Of a DNA stretch of 64,000 bases, positions 10,046 to 20,728 are shown one piece after another. Source of the DNA: an uncultured Mesonia sp. GTDB taxonomy: Bacteria; Bacteroidota; Bacteroidia; Flavobacteriales; Flavobacteriaceae. A model generated the notes under the pieces. The model was not told the origin of the DNA. It did not search any database and saw only the letters and a list, made by a program, of their open reading frames with translations. The DNA lies in assembly GCA_958296185.1 (NCBI GenBank), contig CATQIB010000007.1, forward strand, positions 195,156 to 259,155. The letters run 5' to 3'. Within the stretch, counting starts at the first letter, position 1. Each line of letters starts with the position of its first letter. Both the position numbers and the translations under genes were made by a program.

Positions 10046-11028
10046 GCCTTTACAAACTTTTCCCAAGTAATGGCCAAACCTTGATCTACATGCACTTTAG
10101 GACTATATCCCATTTGGGTTTTGGCTTTAGAAATATCGGCTAAGCTGTCGCGCACATCTCCTTTTCTGGGTGCACCGTATTGGGCTTCCACCTTTTTTCC
10201 TGAGGTAACTTTTAAACTCTCCCATAACTTATTTAGGCTAATGCGCTCGCCTACCGCTACATTATATACCTCATTGGCAGCCTCATCGGGCGCAAACATG
10301 GCTTTTATATTGGCTTGGACCGCATTGGCTACAAAAGTAAAATCACGGGTTTGCTCGCCATCGCCATTGATGGTGGGCGCTTTTTCTTCTTTTAAGGCTT
10401 GCATAAACAAGGGAATTACCGCTGCATAAGCGCCATTCGGACTCTGTTTGGGTCCGAAGACATTAAAATAACGCAATCCTATAAGTTGAGTGCCATAAGT
10501 TTTAGCGAACACATCGGCATACAATTCATTTACATATTTGGTTACCGCATAAGGCGATAATGGTTTCCCGATATTAGGCTCTACTTTGGGTAAAGCTTTA
10601 GAGTCACCATAAGTTGAACTCGAGGCGGCATATACCAATCGCTTTACGGAAGAACTTTCTTTTTGAGCGACCAACATATTAAGAAAACCACTTACATTAA
10701 CTTCATTTGAAGTCACCGGGTCATCTATTGAGCGCGGAACCGAGCCCAAAGCCGCTTGGTGACTCACATAGTCTATACCTTGCATGGCTTTTTGACAGGT
10801 AGCTAAATCTCTGATATCACCTTCGATAAATTCAAAGTTAGGCAAATCTTCAAATTCCTGAATATTGGCATAATAACCATTCGATAGGTTATCTAAAACC
10901 CGAACTTTTTTAGCTCCGTGAGTGAGTAGGTATTCCACTAAATTAGAACCTATAAAACCTGCTCCTCCTGTGACTAAAAATGAAAACTCCCCTAAATCTC
11001 CTTGATGAAAGGCTTCTGAATACATCAT
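10042..11028 (-). CDS. NAD-dependent epimerase (UDP-GlcNAc/GalNAc 4-epimerase-like SDR, WbpP/TviC type)
   Basis: [26 protein letters not shown] and YAVTKYVNE catalytic motifs. Confidence 0.88.
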   Translation of the reverse strand: MMYSEAFHQGDLGEFSFLVTGGAGFIGSNLVEYLLTHGAKKVRVLDNLSNGYYANIQEFEDLPNFEFIEGDIRDLATCQKAMQGIDYVSHQAALGSVPRSIDDPVTSNEVNVSGFLNMLVAQKESSSVKRLVYAASSSTYGDSKALPKVEPNIGKPLSPYAVTKYVNELYADVFAKTYGTQLIGLRYFNVFGPKQSPNGAYAAVIPLFMQALKEEKAPTINGDGEQTRDFTFVANAVQANIKAMFAPDEAANEVYNVAVGERISLNKLWESLKVTSGKKVEAQYGAPRKGDVRDSLADISKAKTQMGYSPKVHVDQGLAITWEKFVKA

Positions 11029-11314
11029 GTTTGCTGCGCGTTTGTCTTTGCTTGCAAATATAGTTTTTTCTGTTTAATGCTCAGAGATGCAATGTCTTTT
11101 CTTTGCTCCTTAACTTTGCTAAAACTATTGCTTTGCTGTGGTAATTTAATAATAATACTGCTACTCACCTATGCAGGTATTTTATGCTATGCTTTACGGA
11201 ATAAACCCAACAAAAATCCCCCTCAAGGGGGGAAATGTAAAACAACTAGAGGTTTTAATTTTTCTTTTTCACCAATGTTTTAATCCGTTACTAGAAACGG
11301 AGTGCAGCTTTACC

Positions 11315-12601
11315 TTATAAACGCGCATCGATATGATCAAGGGGTAAGCAAGACTTTACATCAAAAACCACGGTTTCTGGCTTTTTAAGTCGGCTTAGAT
11401 CCATTGTTAAAAACTCGTTATGACTCACACACAGCACTATGGTATCGTATTTTTTATCTAGCTTATCGCAATCGCTTATAAGCTTTATACCAAAAATACT
11501 ATTCACCTCATCGGGGTTTGCCCAAGGGTCGCAGACGTCTACGTTTAGGTTGTAGGCTTTTAATTCTTCAATCACATCAATGGCTTTGGTATTGCGCACA
11601 TCGGGACAATTTTCTTTGAAAGTAATTCCTAAAACCAAGGCGTTTCCACCTTTGATCTGAGCTTCTTTTTTCACCATTAATTTTATCACTTCTTGGGCTA
11701 CATAACGTCCCATCCCATCATTCATACGTCTTCCTGCCAGAATAATTTCGGGATTGTAGCCGGCTTCCTGAGCGCGTTGGGCCAAATAATAAGGGTCAAC
11801 GCCAATGCAATGCCCGCCTACTAAACCGGGAGTAAATTTGATGAAATTCCATTTTGTAGCGGCCGCTTCTAAAACTGCATCGGTATCGATATCGAGCAAT
11901 CTAAAGATTTTACTCAATTCGTTTACAAAAGCAATATTGATATCGCGCTGCGAATTTTCAATCACCTTTGCCGCTTCGGCCACTTTAATACTTGGCGCCA
12001 AATGCGTGCCAGCGGTGATCACCGAAGCATACAAATGATCAATGCTTTGGGCAATCGCCGGTGTAGAACCCGAAGTCACCTTTAAAATTTGGGTTACCGT
12101 ATGCTTCTTATCACCTGGATTGATACGTTCGGGAGAATAGCCCGCATAAAAATCTTTGTTGAACTTTAGTCCAGATACTTGCTCTAAAATCGGTACACAA
12201 ACCTCTTCGGTTACCCCTGGGTAGACAGTAGATTCGTAAATTACCACATCGTCTTTTTTAAGGTATTTGCCTATGGTTTCACTGGCTTTTTCTAAAGGAG
12301 TGAGTACCGGGCGGTGGTTTTTATCGGTAGGTGTGGGAACCGTAACGATATACACTTGGGCGTCGTGCAAATCATCGGCTTGCGCACTAAGGCTAAGTCC
12401 CTTATCACCCGACAAGTGGAGTACCTCTTGCAGCAGCTCATCACTCACCTCTAGAGTATGGTCGTGACCGCCTTGCAGCTCATTTACACGTTGGGTATTG
12501 ATATCAAACCCCAGTACCTTATATTTTTGAGCAAAGGCAACCGCTAAGGGTAAACCTACATATCCTAAGCCTATAATGGCAATTTTTGGAGAATTATTCA
12601 T
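11315..12601 (-). CDS. Nucleotide-sugar (UDP-HexNAc) 6-dehydrogenase, WbpA/TviB-like
   Basis: IAIIGLGYVGLPLAVAFA; VYPGVTEEVC; GGHCIGVDPYYL active-site Cys; TFKENCPDVRNTK. Confidence 0.92.
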   Translation of the reverse strand: MNNSPKIAIIGLGYVGLPLAVAFAQKYKVLGFDINTQRVNELQGGHDHTLEVSDELLQEVLHLSGDKGLSLSAQADDLHDAQVYIVTVPTPTDKNHRPVLTPLEKASETIGKYLKKDDVVIYESTVYPGVTEEVCVPILEQVSGLKFNKDFYAGYSPERINPGDKKHTVTQILKVTSGSTPAIAQSIDHLYASVITAGTHLAPSIKVAEAAKVIENSQRDINIAFVNELSKIFRLLDIDTDAVLEAAATKWNFIKFTPGLVGGHCIGVDPYYLAQRAQEAGYNPEIILAGRRMNDGMGRYVAQEVIKLMVKKEAQIKGGNALVLGITFKENCPDVRNTKAIDVIEELKAYNLNVDVCDPWANPDEVNSIFGIKLISDCDKLDKKYDTIVLCVSHNEFLTMDLSRLKKPETVVFDVKSCLPLDHIDARL

Positions 12602-12613
12602 AGTGCAATAATC

Positions 12614-15064
12614 TTATTTCTTGTTTTTAAATAATCGGCGGTACCAGCTTCGTTTGATTTCGGGTTCGTGGTAACCGTTGCCATAGTTGCCATAACTGTA
12701 TCCGTAACCATAGCCGTAGCCATAACCATAGCCGTATTTGGCTTTTTGCTGGAAGTAATTCAGTACAAAACTGATGTTTTTAACCTCACCCGACTTGTAT
12801 TTTTCGTTGATCACATTCAACATCCCCTTACGGGTATAATTTTGACGCACAATATACAAATTGGCATCTGAGAATTTCGTCAGATTCAAAGCATCCGAAA
12901 CGAGTCCGATAGGTGGCGTATCCAGTATAATGTAATCGTAACGCTTTTCGAGTTGTCGAATCAGGTCTTCCATCTCTTCTTTCATCAATAACTCAGAGGG
13001 GTTAGGCGGCACCGCACCCGAGGTAATCACATCTAAATTATCATAGCGTGTTTTTTGAATGATAGCGTCGATACCATCTTGGTTGATCAAATAATTGACC
13101 ACCCCTTTATCGTTATTGATTTCGAAATCGTCAAAGATTTTAGGCTTACGTAAATCCAATCCCATCAACAAGGTTTTCTTTCCGCTTATAGCAAAAACCG
13201 AAGCCAAGTTCATGGATACAAAAGTTTTACCCTCTCCCGAAATCGAGGAAGTAACCAGCACGGTTTTACAACCTTGCAATTGCCTTTGGCGGTAGATAAA
13301 TTGAAGACTGGTACGCAATCCGCGAAAGCTCTCTGCTATAGCCGATTTAGATTTGTGGTAAACTACCAAATTGGAAGATAAACGACTTTTGCCCACCATA
13401 CCCAAAATAGAAATAGGCGATAGTTTTTCAACATCTTTAACGCTGTTCACCTTGTTATCTAGGAAAACAAGAATAAAAACAAACACCAGCGGTATGGCAC
13501 TACCCAATAAAATGGCCATCACATAATTAAGCTGAGTATTGGGTCCTATTTTGCCTCCGCCTACATCTTTGGCCTCATCAATCACCTGCACATCGCTTAC
13601 ATTGGCTGCTTTTACCAAGCCGGCCTCGTTGCGTTTGTTTAAAAACAGGTTATAGGTTTGCTCGCTTATGGTGTAGCGGCGTTGTATATTCAACAGGTCT
13701 TGCTCGTCTTGTGGCAGTTGGCGTACTTTAGCTTCGAGTTGATTGATGTTACGCTTTACGGAATTAATCTCGTCTTGCAACAAGCCAGTTGAACTGGCGA
13801 TATTCTCTAGCAATACCTCTTTGGTAGCATTGATTTGCCTATCGATATCTTTAAACTTAGGATTATTGGCTTTAGCGCCGTATTCATAGGCGCTGCGCTG
13901 CTCAGACAATTGCACGATGCGCCCCACCCCACTCGAGATGCTTGGCTCCTCGATACCCGAAACACTAGGTGCAGGCACATTAGAATAATCGGTGCGCGAT
14001 TGCAGGTAGTCTTTTAAAGTATTAAAATAGTTTAGCTTGCGACTTAATTCTTGCTCTTGCTCATCGAGTACGGTTAGGCGGTCTCTCAGCTGCTGCGCCT
14101 CACCCGTAATGTCTATAATCGAGTTGTTTTTTCTAAAATCATTAAGCTCGTCTTCTACCCCGCGCAATTCTTCGGCACGTTTTTGCAAACTGCTATCGAT
14201 AAACCGAATGGTTTTGGTTGCAAATAGGTTTTTTCTATCCAGCATATTGCGGCTTAACACCGCGGCGGTAGTATTGAGGTAATCTACAATTTTAGCTTTA
14301 TTGTTTCCGCGCAAAGCAAGACTCAATACCGAAGAACCTTTTTCTTCTGGTCGTATTTGAATATTTTGGTAGTTTTTAACCACCTGATTAAAATTATGCA
14401 GCTCGATATAATACGGCTTACCGACGATTATTGGCATATCATTTGGTAACAAACGGCCTTTTAAAAAAGGCAATTCAATAGGCTGCTTAATTTGGTATTG
14501 CTTTTTAAAAGCGCCGGCCGAAAGGGCTACTTGACCCAATTTCTTATCGCTGTAACGCATTGCCGAGGCTGCTGTGGCTTCTTCTAAATTATAGGAGAGC
14601 TCATAATGCTTTTCGTCTTTAAAGACAATCTTTAGCGGGGTGTACAGCACTTGGAATGCGCTGCTGTCCACTTCAAATTGAAAAGGCACCGAACCGTAGG
14701 CATCGATGAGTTGGTATTTACCTTCTTGCAGGTAATTGACATAGTAATTTAACTCTTCGACCACCTGCTCGTTATGCGAGCGTGTTTTTAAGGTGGTAAC
14801 GGCGGTACTTACCTTATCGGAAGTACCGCCCCAATTAAAGGTGAGGCTAGTGTTGGAGGTGAAAAACGGATTTTGGTCGTCTTTAATGCTGATGAGCGAA
14901 CTCAGTTGATAAACCGGTAATTTGCGTACGTTAATATAGTAGGCAATTCCCAAACCCACCGCAATGCTAATGGCAAAGATATACCAATAGCTAAAGACTT
15001 TAAAGACAAAGCCTTTAAAGTCAAAATTTTGTTCTTGTTCTTGCAGGGCAAATTCTTCTTCCAT
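12614..15064 (-). CDS. Polysaccharide co-polymerase / tyrosine autokinase (Wzc-like) with Tyr-Gly-rich tail
   Basis: Wzz-type N-terminus, SSISGEGKTFVSMNLA Walker A, LLMGLDLRKPKI, DYIILDTPPIGLVSDA; C-terminal YGYGYGYGYGYGYSYG. Confidence 0.93.
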   Translation of the reverse strand: MEEEFALQEQEQNFDFKGFVFKVFSYWYIFAISIAVGLGIAYYINVRKLPVYQLSSLISIKDDQNPFFTSNTSLTFNWGGTSDKVSTAVTTLKTRSHNEQVVEELNYYVNYLQEGKYQLIDAYGSVPFQFEVDSSAFQVLYTPLKIVFKDEKHYELSYNLEEATAASAMRYSDKKLGQVALSAGAFKKQYQIKQPIELPFLKGRLLPNDMPIIVGKPYYIELHNFNQVVKNYQNIQIRPEEKGSSVLSLALRGNNKAKIVDYLNTTAAVLSRNMLDRKNLFATKTIRFIDSSLQKRAEELRGVEDELNDFRKNNSIIDITGEAQQLRDRLTVLDEQEQELSRKLNYFNTLKDYLQSRTDYSNVPAPSVSGIEEPSISSGVGRIVQLSEQRSAYEYGAKANNPKFKDIDRQINATKEVLLENIASSTGLLQDEINSVKRNINQLEAKVRQLPQDEQDLLNIQRRYTISEQTYNLFLNKRNEAGLVKAANVSDVQVIDEAKDVGGGKIGPNTQLNYVMAILLGSAIPLVFVFILVFLDNKVNSVKDVEKLSPISILGMVGKSRLSSNLVVYHKSKSAIAESFRGLRTSLQFIYRQRQLQGCKTVLVTSSISGEGKTFVSMNLASVFAISGKKTLLMGLDLRKPKIFDDFEINNDKGVVNYLINQDGIDAIIQKTRYDNLDVITSGAVPPNPSELLMKEEMEDLIRQLEKRYDYIILDTPPIGLVSDALNLTKFSDANLYIVRQNYTRKGMLNVINEKYKSGEVKNISFVLNYFQQKAKYGYGYGYGYGYGYSYGNYGNGYHEPEIKRSWYRRLFKNKK

Positions 15065-15856
15065 CTATAAACGCGTTGACAGTAAAATGATTGAGGTAAA
15101 TAAGGTAACCACAGAAGCTATGGCACTAAAGGTTTCTAAACCATTGGCCCCAAAGCCTAGACTTTTTTGCGGCAAAGGTTTTACAATAATCAAATCATTG
15201 GGTTGTATATAGTAATAAGGAGAATGAATGGCATCGAGATTGGTAAGGTCGATGCGGTGTACCTTTTGGCCTTCGGGATATTGACGTAAAATTACCACAT
15301 CGGTGCGGTCTCCCGTCACCTCGATATCGCCTGCATTGGCAATGGCCTCCATAATGGTAACTTGGTCTTTGTAAATCACTTGGCTACCCGAACCAATTTC
15401 GCCAATGGTAGTATAGCGAACGCCAGCCAGTTTTACAGTTACAAAAATATTAGCTTCTTCTTTAAAATAGTCGGATAGCAGGCGTTTTTCTATTTTCTCT
15501 CGAATCTCTGCCAAGGTATAGCCCAGCACATTTACTTCGCCTAAAGTAGGTACGCGAATGTTTCCGTGATCATCTACACGAAAACCATCGTAATACAAAC
15601 GCTCTTCGCCAGTAGCCGAAATTTCGCTATCGTTAATGGGATTAAACATCGCCACCAGTTCTTGATCGAGTGCCTTGATGCGGATACTCAACAAATCATT
15701 GGTTTGCACGCGATAAGGCGGTTGCAACTTGCGCACAGCCATCAAACTGTCTATTTGACTTTTTTCTTCTTGCAAATAGGTTAATCGTTGCGTACTGATA
15801 CACGAGCTCAAACCCAGTATTAGCAATAAAAAGACGATTAATTGGCTGTATTTCAT
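15065..15856 (-). CDS. Polysaccharide export outer-membrane lipoprotein (Wza-like)
   Basis: LGLSSCISTQ lipobox; YRVQTNDLLSIRI; VRVPTLGEVNVLG-type SLBB region; adjacent to the Wzc-like gene. Confidence 0.9.
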   Translation of the reverse strand: MKYSQLIVFLLLILGLSSCISTQRLTYLQEEKSQIDSLMAVRKLQPPYRVQTNDLLSIRIKALDQELVAMFNPINDSEISATGEERLYYDGFRVDDHGNIRVPTLGEVNVLGYTLAEIREKIEKRLLSDYFKEEANIFVTVKLAGVRYTTIGEIGSGSQVIYKDQVTIMEAIANAGDIEVTGDRTDVVILRQYPEGQKVHRIDLTNLDAIHSPYYYIQPNDLIIVKPLPQKSLGFGANGLETFSAIASVVTLFTSIILLSTRL

Positions 15857-15968
15857 AGGCGTAAATTAGGCTGTATAAGCCACAAATATAAGTTTTAGCA
15901 AGTAATAATAAAACCCAAAAGAAGTAAACTCAAATATTTCTCGTTTATTTGTGTAAAAATCTTACGTT

Positions 15969-17828
15969 TTGAATTACGCTTCTATAGAAAATATCGCCAA
16001 GGCTTATGGAGAGCGGGTCTTGTTTACCGGACTTTCTTTTGGCATCAACCAAGGACAAAAAATAGCCCTTATCGCTAAAAACGGAACGGGAAAAACCTCT
16101 TTGCTTAATATTTTATCCCAGCAAGAATTACCCGATGAGGGGCAGGTGGTTTTTAGAAAATCGATCAAAACCGCATTTTTGCCACAAGAACCTCAACTCG
16201 ATCCCAATTTAAGCGTAGAGCAAACTATTTTTAGTAGCGACAACGAGACTTTACGGATTATTGCTGCCTACGAAAAAGCGCTGAAAAATCCCGAAGACAC
16301 CGAAGCTTACCAAGTCGCCTTTGAGAAAATGGAGGCCCAGCAAGCTTGGGATTTTGAAACCGAATACAAGCAAATCTTATCACAACTTAAATTAGACCGC
16401 TTAGACCAACCGGTTGCTAGCCTTAGTGGAGGCCAAAAAAAACGATTGGCATTGGCCACGGTGCTATTAGACCGTCCCGATTTATTGATTCTCGATGAGC
16501 CTACTAACCACCTTGATCTAGAAATGATCGAGTGGTTAGAAGATTTTTTTAAGCGTGAAAACTTTACTCTGTTTATGGTTACCCACGATCGTTATTTCTT
16601 AGAACGTGTGTGCAACGAAATCATAGAACTAGAAAACGGGAATCTTTACACCTATAAAGGCAACTACTCTTACTACCTCGATAAAAAAGAGGCGCGAGTA
16701 GCGCTAGAAGAAACCAATACCGATAAAGCCAAGCAGTTGTATAAAAAAGAATTGGATTGGATGCGGCGCCAACCCAAGGCCCGTACCACCAAATCGAAAT
16801 CGCGCATCGCCGATTTTAGCGACATCAAAGCTAGAGCGCACCAACGTCGTAAAGACCACCAGGTACAGCTCGAAATCAATATGGAGCGTATGGGTAATAA
16901 AATTGTCGAGTTGCACAAGGTGAGTAAAAGCTATGACGATAAACTATTATTAGACCAATTTAGCTACAACTTTCAGCCGGGAGAACGCGTAGGCATCATC
17001 GGTAAGAACGGTACAGGAAAATCTACTTTTTTAAATATTGTAACCGGGGCTTTAACTCCCGATGCGGGAAAAATCATTTTGGGCGAAACCATAAAATTTG
17101 GCTATTACACCCAAAAGGGAATCGCCATAAAAGAAGGTCAAAAGGTAATCGATGTGATACGCGAGTTTGGCGATTACATTCCGCTTAAAAAAGGAAGGCA
17201 AATTTCGGCAGCGCAATTGCTGGAGCGCTTTTTATTCGATCGTAAAAAGCAGTATGATTTTGTAGAAAAATTAAGCGGAGGCGAGCGCAAAAGGCTTTAT
17301 TTATGTACAGTACTCATACAGAATCCTAATTTTTTGATTTTAGATGAACCTACCAACGATTTGGATATTGTTACTTTGAATGTCCTCGAAAGCTTTTTAT
17401 TGGATTATCCCGGTTGCTTGATTGTGGTTTCGCACGATCGTTATTTTATGGATAAGATTGTAGATCATTTATTGGTATTTAAGGGAGGCGGAAAAATCGA
17501 AGATTTCCCCGGCAACTACTCCGATTACCGCGCTTATGAGAGCAGTAACACCCCAGAACCAACGCCAGATAAAGACACCAGTGCCAAAACAGCTTACGCC
17601 GAACAAAAGCAAGCTAAAAAATTATCTTACAACGATCAAAAGCTGTTTAAGCGTCTAGAAAAAGAAATCACTCAATTAGAAAAAAAGAAAGAGCAGTTGC
17701 AGCAGGCTTTTTTAACAGAATTGGGCGAAGAAGAAATCAAAGAAAAATCTATTGCGCTGCAGCAGCTCGAAAAAGAATTGGAAGAAAAAACCGAACGTTG
17801 GTTTGAATTGAGTATGGAGCTGGAGTAA
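15969..17828 (+). CDS. ABC-F family ATP-binding protein (Uup-like)
   Basis: Two ABC cassettes (LSGGQKKRLALA, LSGGERKRLYL) with linker and C-terminal coiled coil; TTG start. Confidence 0.92.
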   Translation: MNYASIENIAKAYGERVLFTGLSFGINQGQKIALIAKNGTGKTSLLNILSQQELPDEGQVVFRKSIKTAFLPQEPQLDPNLSVEQTIFSSDNETLRIIAAYEKALKNPEDTEAYQVAFEKMEAQQAWDFETEYKQILSQLKLDRLDQPVASLSGGQKKRLALATVLLDRPDLLILDEPTNHLDLEMIEWLEDFFKRENFTLFMVTHDRYFLERVCNEIIELENGNLYTYKGNYSYYLDKKEARVALEETNTDKAKQLYKKELDWMRRQPKARTTKSKSRIADFSDIKARAHQRRKDHQVQLEINMERMGNKIVELHKVSKSYDDKLLLDQFSYNFQPGERVGIIGKNGTGKSTFLNIVTGALTPDAGKIILGETIKFGYYTQKGIAIKEGQKVIDVIREFGDYIPLKKGRQISAAQLLERFLFDRKKQYDFVEKLSGGERKRLYLCTVLIQNPNFLILDEPTNDLDIVTLNVLESFLLDYPGCLIVVSHDRYFMDKIVDHLLVFKGGGKIEDFPGNYSDYRAYESSNTPEPTPDKDTSAKTAYAEQKQAKKLSYNDQKLFKRLEKEITQLEKKKEQLQQAFLTELGEEEIKEKSIALQQLEKELEEKTERWFELSMELE

Positions 17829-17865
17829 AGCTATCCGCTTTAAGCGAAAACAAAAGAAATAGTAT

Positions 17866-18636
17866 ATGAATCACCTCTTAAAATCATATCCTAAATTCTG
17901 GTTGAAAAGCACCAATGCCCACGGGATACACTCTCCCTTTGTATACGATTGGGTGACCAAATGTTTATACAACAAGAAAGATTATGCGGTTTACTCGCTT
18001 ATCAAGGCTTATCATCAAGCGATGCGCAATAATCATCAGGCGATTGCGGTAAAAGATTTTGGTGCAGGATCACGAGTATTTTCGCCTAATAAAAAAAGAA
18101 AGGTAAGTACGATTGCCAAGCAAGCGGGTAGTACGCTAAAACGCAGCCAACTGCTTTATAGAATTTGCCGCTACTTTAACATTAAACAAGCTGTTGAATT
18201 GGGCACTTCATTGGGTTTGGGAAGTATTGGGATGGCCGCTCATCCCAGCACTCAGGTACATAGTTTTGAAGCCTGTGAAGCCACCGCAAAATTGGCGCAA
18301 AACCAAATGCAAGAAATGAACCGCTGCAATTGGCGATTGCATTTGGGCCTGTTTAAAGATACTTTAAAACAAGTACCCGATAAAATTGATCTAGCATTTA
18401 TAGATGGGCACCATGAGGAGCAGGCTACTTACGCTTATTTTTGTACCTTGTTGGAGCATAAACACAACGATAGTGTATTTATCATAGACGATATTTACTG
18501 GTCGGCTGGCATGCAGCGCGCTTGGGAGCGGATTAAAAAGCATCCCGAGGTAAGGGTAAGTATAGATTGTTTTTATTGGGGATTGGTATTTTTTAGAACC
18601 GAACAAGCCCGAGAAGAATTTGTCATTCGCATGTAA
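17866..18636 (+). CDS. SAM-dependent O-methyltransferase-like protein
   Basis: [36 protein letters not shown]. Confidence 0.75.
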   Translation: MNHLLKSYPKFWLKSTNAHGIHSPFVYDWVTKCLYNKKDYAVYSLIKAYHQAMRNNHQAIAVKDFGAGSRVFSPNKKRKVSTIAKQAGSTLKRSQLLYRICRYFNIKQAVELGTSLGLGSIGMAAHPSTQVHSFEACEATAKLAQNQMQEMNRCNWRLHLGLFKDTLKQVPDKIDLAFIDGHHEEQATYAYFCTLLEHKHNDSVFIIDDIYWSAGMQRAWERIKKHPEVRVSIDCFYWGLVFFRTEQAREEFVIRM

Positions 18637-18679
18637 CAAAGCCGTCGCACCAACGTCTTATAGAACAGAAAGCAGAAGT

Positions 18680-19385
18680 ATGAATAAAGTTATTGATATT
18701 ACTCAGATTACCCGAGATTTTAAACTTGGTCAAGAAACCGTGCACGTTTTAAAAGGCATAGACTTGGTTATTGAAAAAGGCGAATACGTTGCCATTATGG
18801 GTCCGTCTGGTTCAGGAAAATCCACTTTAATGAATTTGTTAGGCTGTTTAGATACCCCTACCGCCGGAAAGTATATTTTAAACGGTCAAGATGTTTCGCA
18901 GCTCAGCGATGATGAGTTAGCCGATATCAGAAATAAAGAAATCGGTTTTGTATTTCAAACCTTTAATTTATTACCGCGCACCACGGCTTTAGACAATGTA
19001 GCCTTACCCATGATTTACGCCGGTAAATCAAAACAAGAACGCAACGAGCGAGCGGCCGAGGTATTGCAAGATGTCGGTCTGGGCGACCGTATGGACCATA
19101 AACCCAATCAGCTTTCGGGAGGGCAGCGCCAAAGAGTAGCTGTGGGGCGTGCTTTGGTAAACAAGCCTTCTATAATCTTAGCCGATGAGCCAACGGGAAA
19201 CCTGGATTCTAAAACCTCTGTAGAAATCATGCATCTTTTTGATGCCATTCATGCCGCTGGCAATACGGTAATTTTGGTTACTCACGAAGAAGATATTGCA
19301 GCACATTGCGCACAGGGTTATTCGTCTGCGCGATGGTCTTATAGAAACCGATATCAAACAAAAGCCAAAAAGCTATGCAATTTGA
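18680..19385 (+). pseudogene. LolD/MacB-type ABC ATPase, C-terminus frameshifted as given
   Basis: Intact Walker A/B and [15 protein letters not shown]. Removing one T from TT at 19306-19307 restores [33 protein letters not shown] ending 19385; composite length 706 = 3n+1. Confidence 0.85.
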
Positions 19386-19563
19386 GAACCTCTCTCCGCT
19401 CACACAAATCTTACTTGTTTTTGGTGGCCTAGTGGTATTATTTCTGGCCGTAATCGCCAATAATAACCGCAACAAAAGCAAGCGTAAACCCAGAAATACG
19501 CGAGCATTTAAAGAGCGTTTAAAAGCCAAAAGAAAAGAGAAGGAGAAAAAAGGCTTGGAGTAG
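19375..19563 (+). CDS. Small single-TM basic membrane protein
   Basis: [31 protein letters not shown] then Lys/Arg-rich tail; ATG overlaps the restored end of the upstream ATPase. Confidence 0.55.
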   Translation: MQFENLSPLTQILLVFGGLVVLFLAVIANNNRNKSKRKPRNTRAFKERLKAKRKEKEKKGLE

Positions 19564-19655
19564 CGTCAAGAAGCGATGCTAATAAGCTCAACTTCGTATA
19601 AAGCCCCTTCTTATTTTACATTTTAAGCCACAAAAAAGCTAATTGTTTTTTTGAC

Positions 19656-19688
19656 TTACCATTCATCGAAACTTATTTACCATCCATC
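19656..19688 (+). promoter_or_regulatory. Candidate LytTR-type direct repeat
   Basis: TTACCATTCATC (19656-19667) and TTACCATCCATC (19677-19688), start-to-start 21 bp, upstream of the response-regulator/H-NOX genes. Confidence 0.4.
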
Positions 19689-19752
19689 TAATTTATTGTG
19701 CGTACCTGCATTTTATTGTTGACCTTTACCTCAAAATGCTATAAATACACGC

Positions 19753-20167
19753 ATGAAAAAGACCTTAAGTATTTTATTAATTGAGGACGATATGATTGAA
19801 GTGATGAAAATGCAGCGCATCATTACCAAGTCAAATTTACCCCATAAAATTATCGAAGCTAAAAACGGCCAAGAGGCGCTTGACTATCTTCGAGGTGATA
19901 ACAGTCCTACCCGATATCATTTTTTTAGATCTCAATATGCCGCATATGAATGGAATTGAATTTTTAAAGATTTTAAAAGAGGACGAGTTCATTCGCTATC
20001 TACCTGTTGTTATTTTAACCACCTCGGCCAACCAACGCGATATACTAGCTTGTTACCAAAATGGCATTGCTGGCTATATAATAAAACCGCTTAAATACGA
20101 AGATTATGTTAGTAAAATTGAGGCGGTTTTGAATTATTGGAGCGTTAATGAATTAATCAAAGGTTAA
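19753..20167 (+). pseudogene. Single-domain (receiver-only) response regulator, frameshifted as given
   Basis: ORFs 19753-19959 and 19880-20167 join if one C of 19906-19907 is removed: QEALDYLRGDNSLPDIIFLDLNMPHMNG...; receiver residues EDD, LDLNMP, LTTSA, IKPL. Confidence 0.85.
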
Positions 20168-20170
20168 AAT

Positions 20171-20728
20171 ATGAAGGGAATAGTTTTCACGGAATTTCTA
20201 AATATGGTAGAAGAAGAATTCGGTTTAGCCGTCATTGACGAGATGATAGAAAAAGCCGAATTGCCTTCTGGCGGAAGCTATACCACTGTAGGCACCTATG
20301 ACTTTTTTGAAATGCAACAATTATTGCATGAATTGAACCGTATTTCTGGTATTCCTGTACAGGAATTAATTTACCAATACGGATTGTATTTTTTTAACTG
20401 CCTTACGCGGCAACATCCCAATATATTTAATTACTACCAATCTGCTATGGCTTTTGTTGCTGGCGTAGAAAACCATATTCACGTAGAAGTGAGAAAACTA
20501 TATCCAAAAGCAGAGCTACCCAGTTTTAAAGTAATCGAGCAATCGGATGATTGTTTACAATTAATTTACACTTCAGAACGGGCTATGTATATGTTTGCAC
20601 AAGCACTAATGGAAAAAACTTTTGCTTTTTATCGTCAAAAGGTATACATTTATCGAGAACTTTTAAATCCTAAAGGGACTCGCGTACAGTTTACCATAAA
20701 AAGCCATGCCAAACCGCACCAAAGTTGA
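20171..20728 (+). CDS. H-NOX (HNOB) heme nitric-oxide/oxygen-binding sensor protein
   Basis: MKGIVFTEFLNMVEEEFG; GGSYTTVGTYD; likely proximal His in VENHIHVEVRKLYPKAELPSF; Y-x-S-x-R motif YTSER. Confidence 0.9.
   Translation: MKGIVFTEFLNMVEEEFGLAVIDEMIEKAELPSGGSYTTVGTYDFFEMQQLLHELNRISGIPVQELIYQYGLYFFNCLTRQHPNIFNYYQSAMAFVAGVENHIHVEVRKLYPKAELPSFKVIEQSDDCLQLIYTSERAMYMFAQALMEKTFAFYRQKVYIYRELLNPKGTRVQFTIKSHAKPHQS

Noticed and set aside
11077-11283. ORF 68 aa and the CCCCCTCAAGGGGGG palindrome near 11219-11232
   Set aside because: Low-complexity intergenic ORF without recognisable domain; the palindrome has almost no loop and no T run, so neither terminator nor operator can be supported.
16673-16918. 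Overlapping antisense ORFs within ABC-F (also other antisense ORFs inside CDSs such as 13835, 14037, 27929, 40543, 54556, 56480, 61505)
   Set aside because: Each lies inside a well-supported gene and shows no independent domain or start context.
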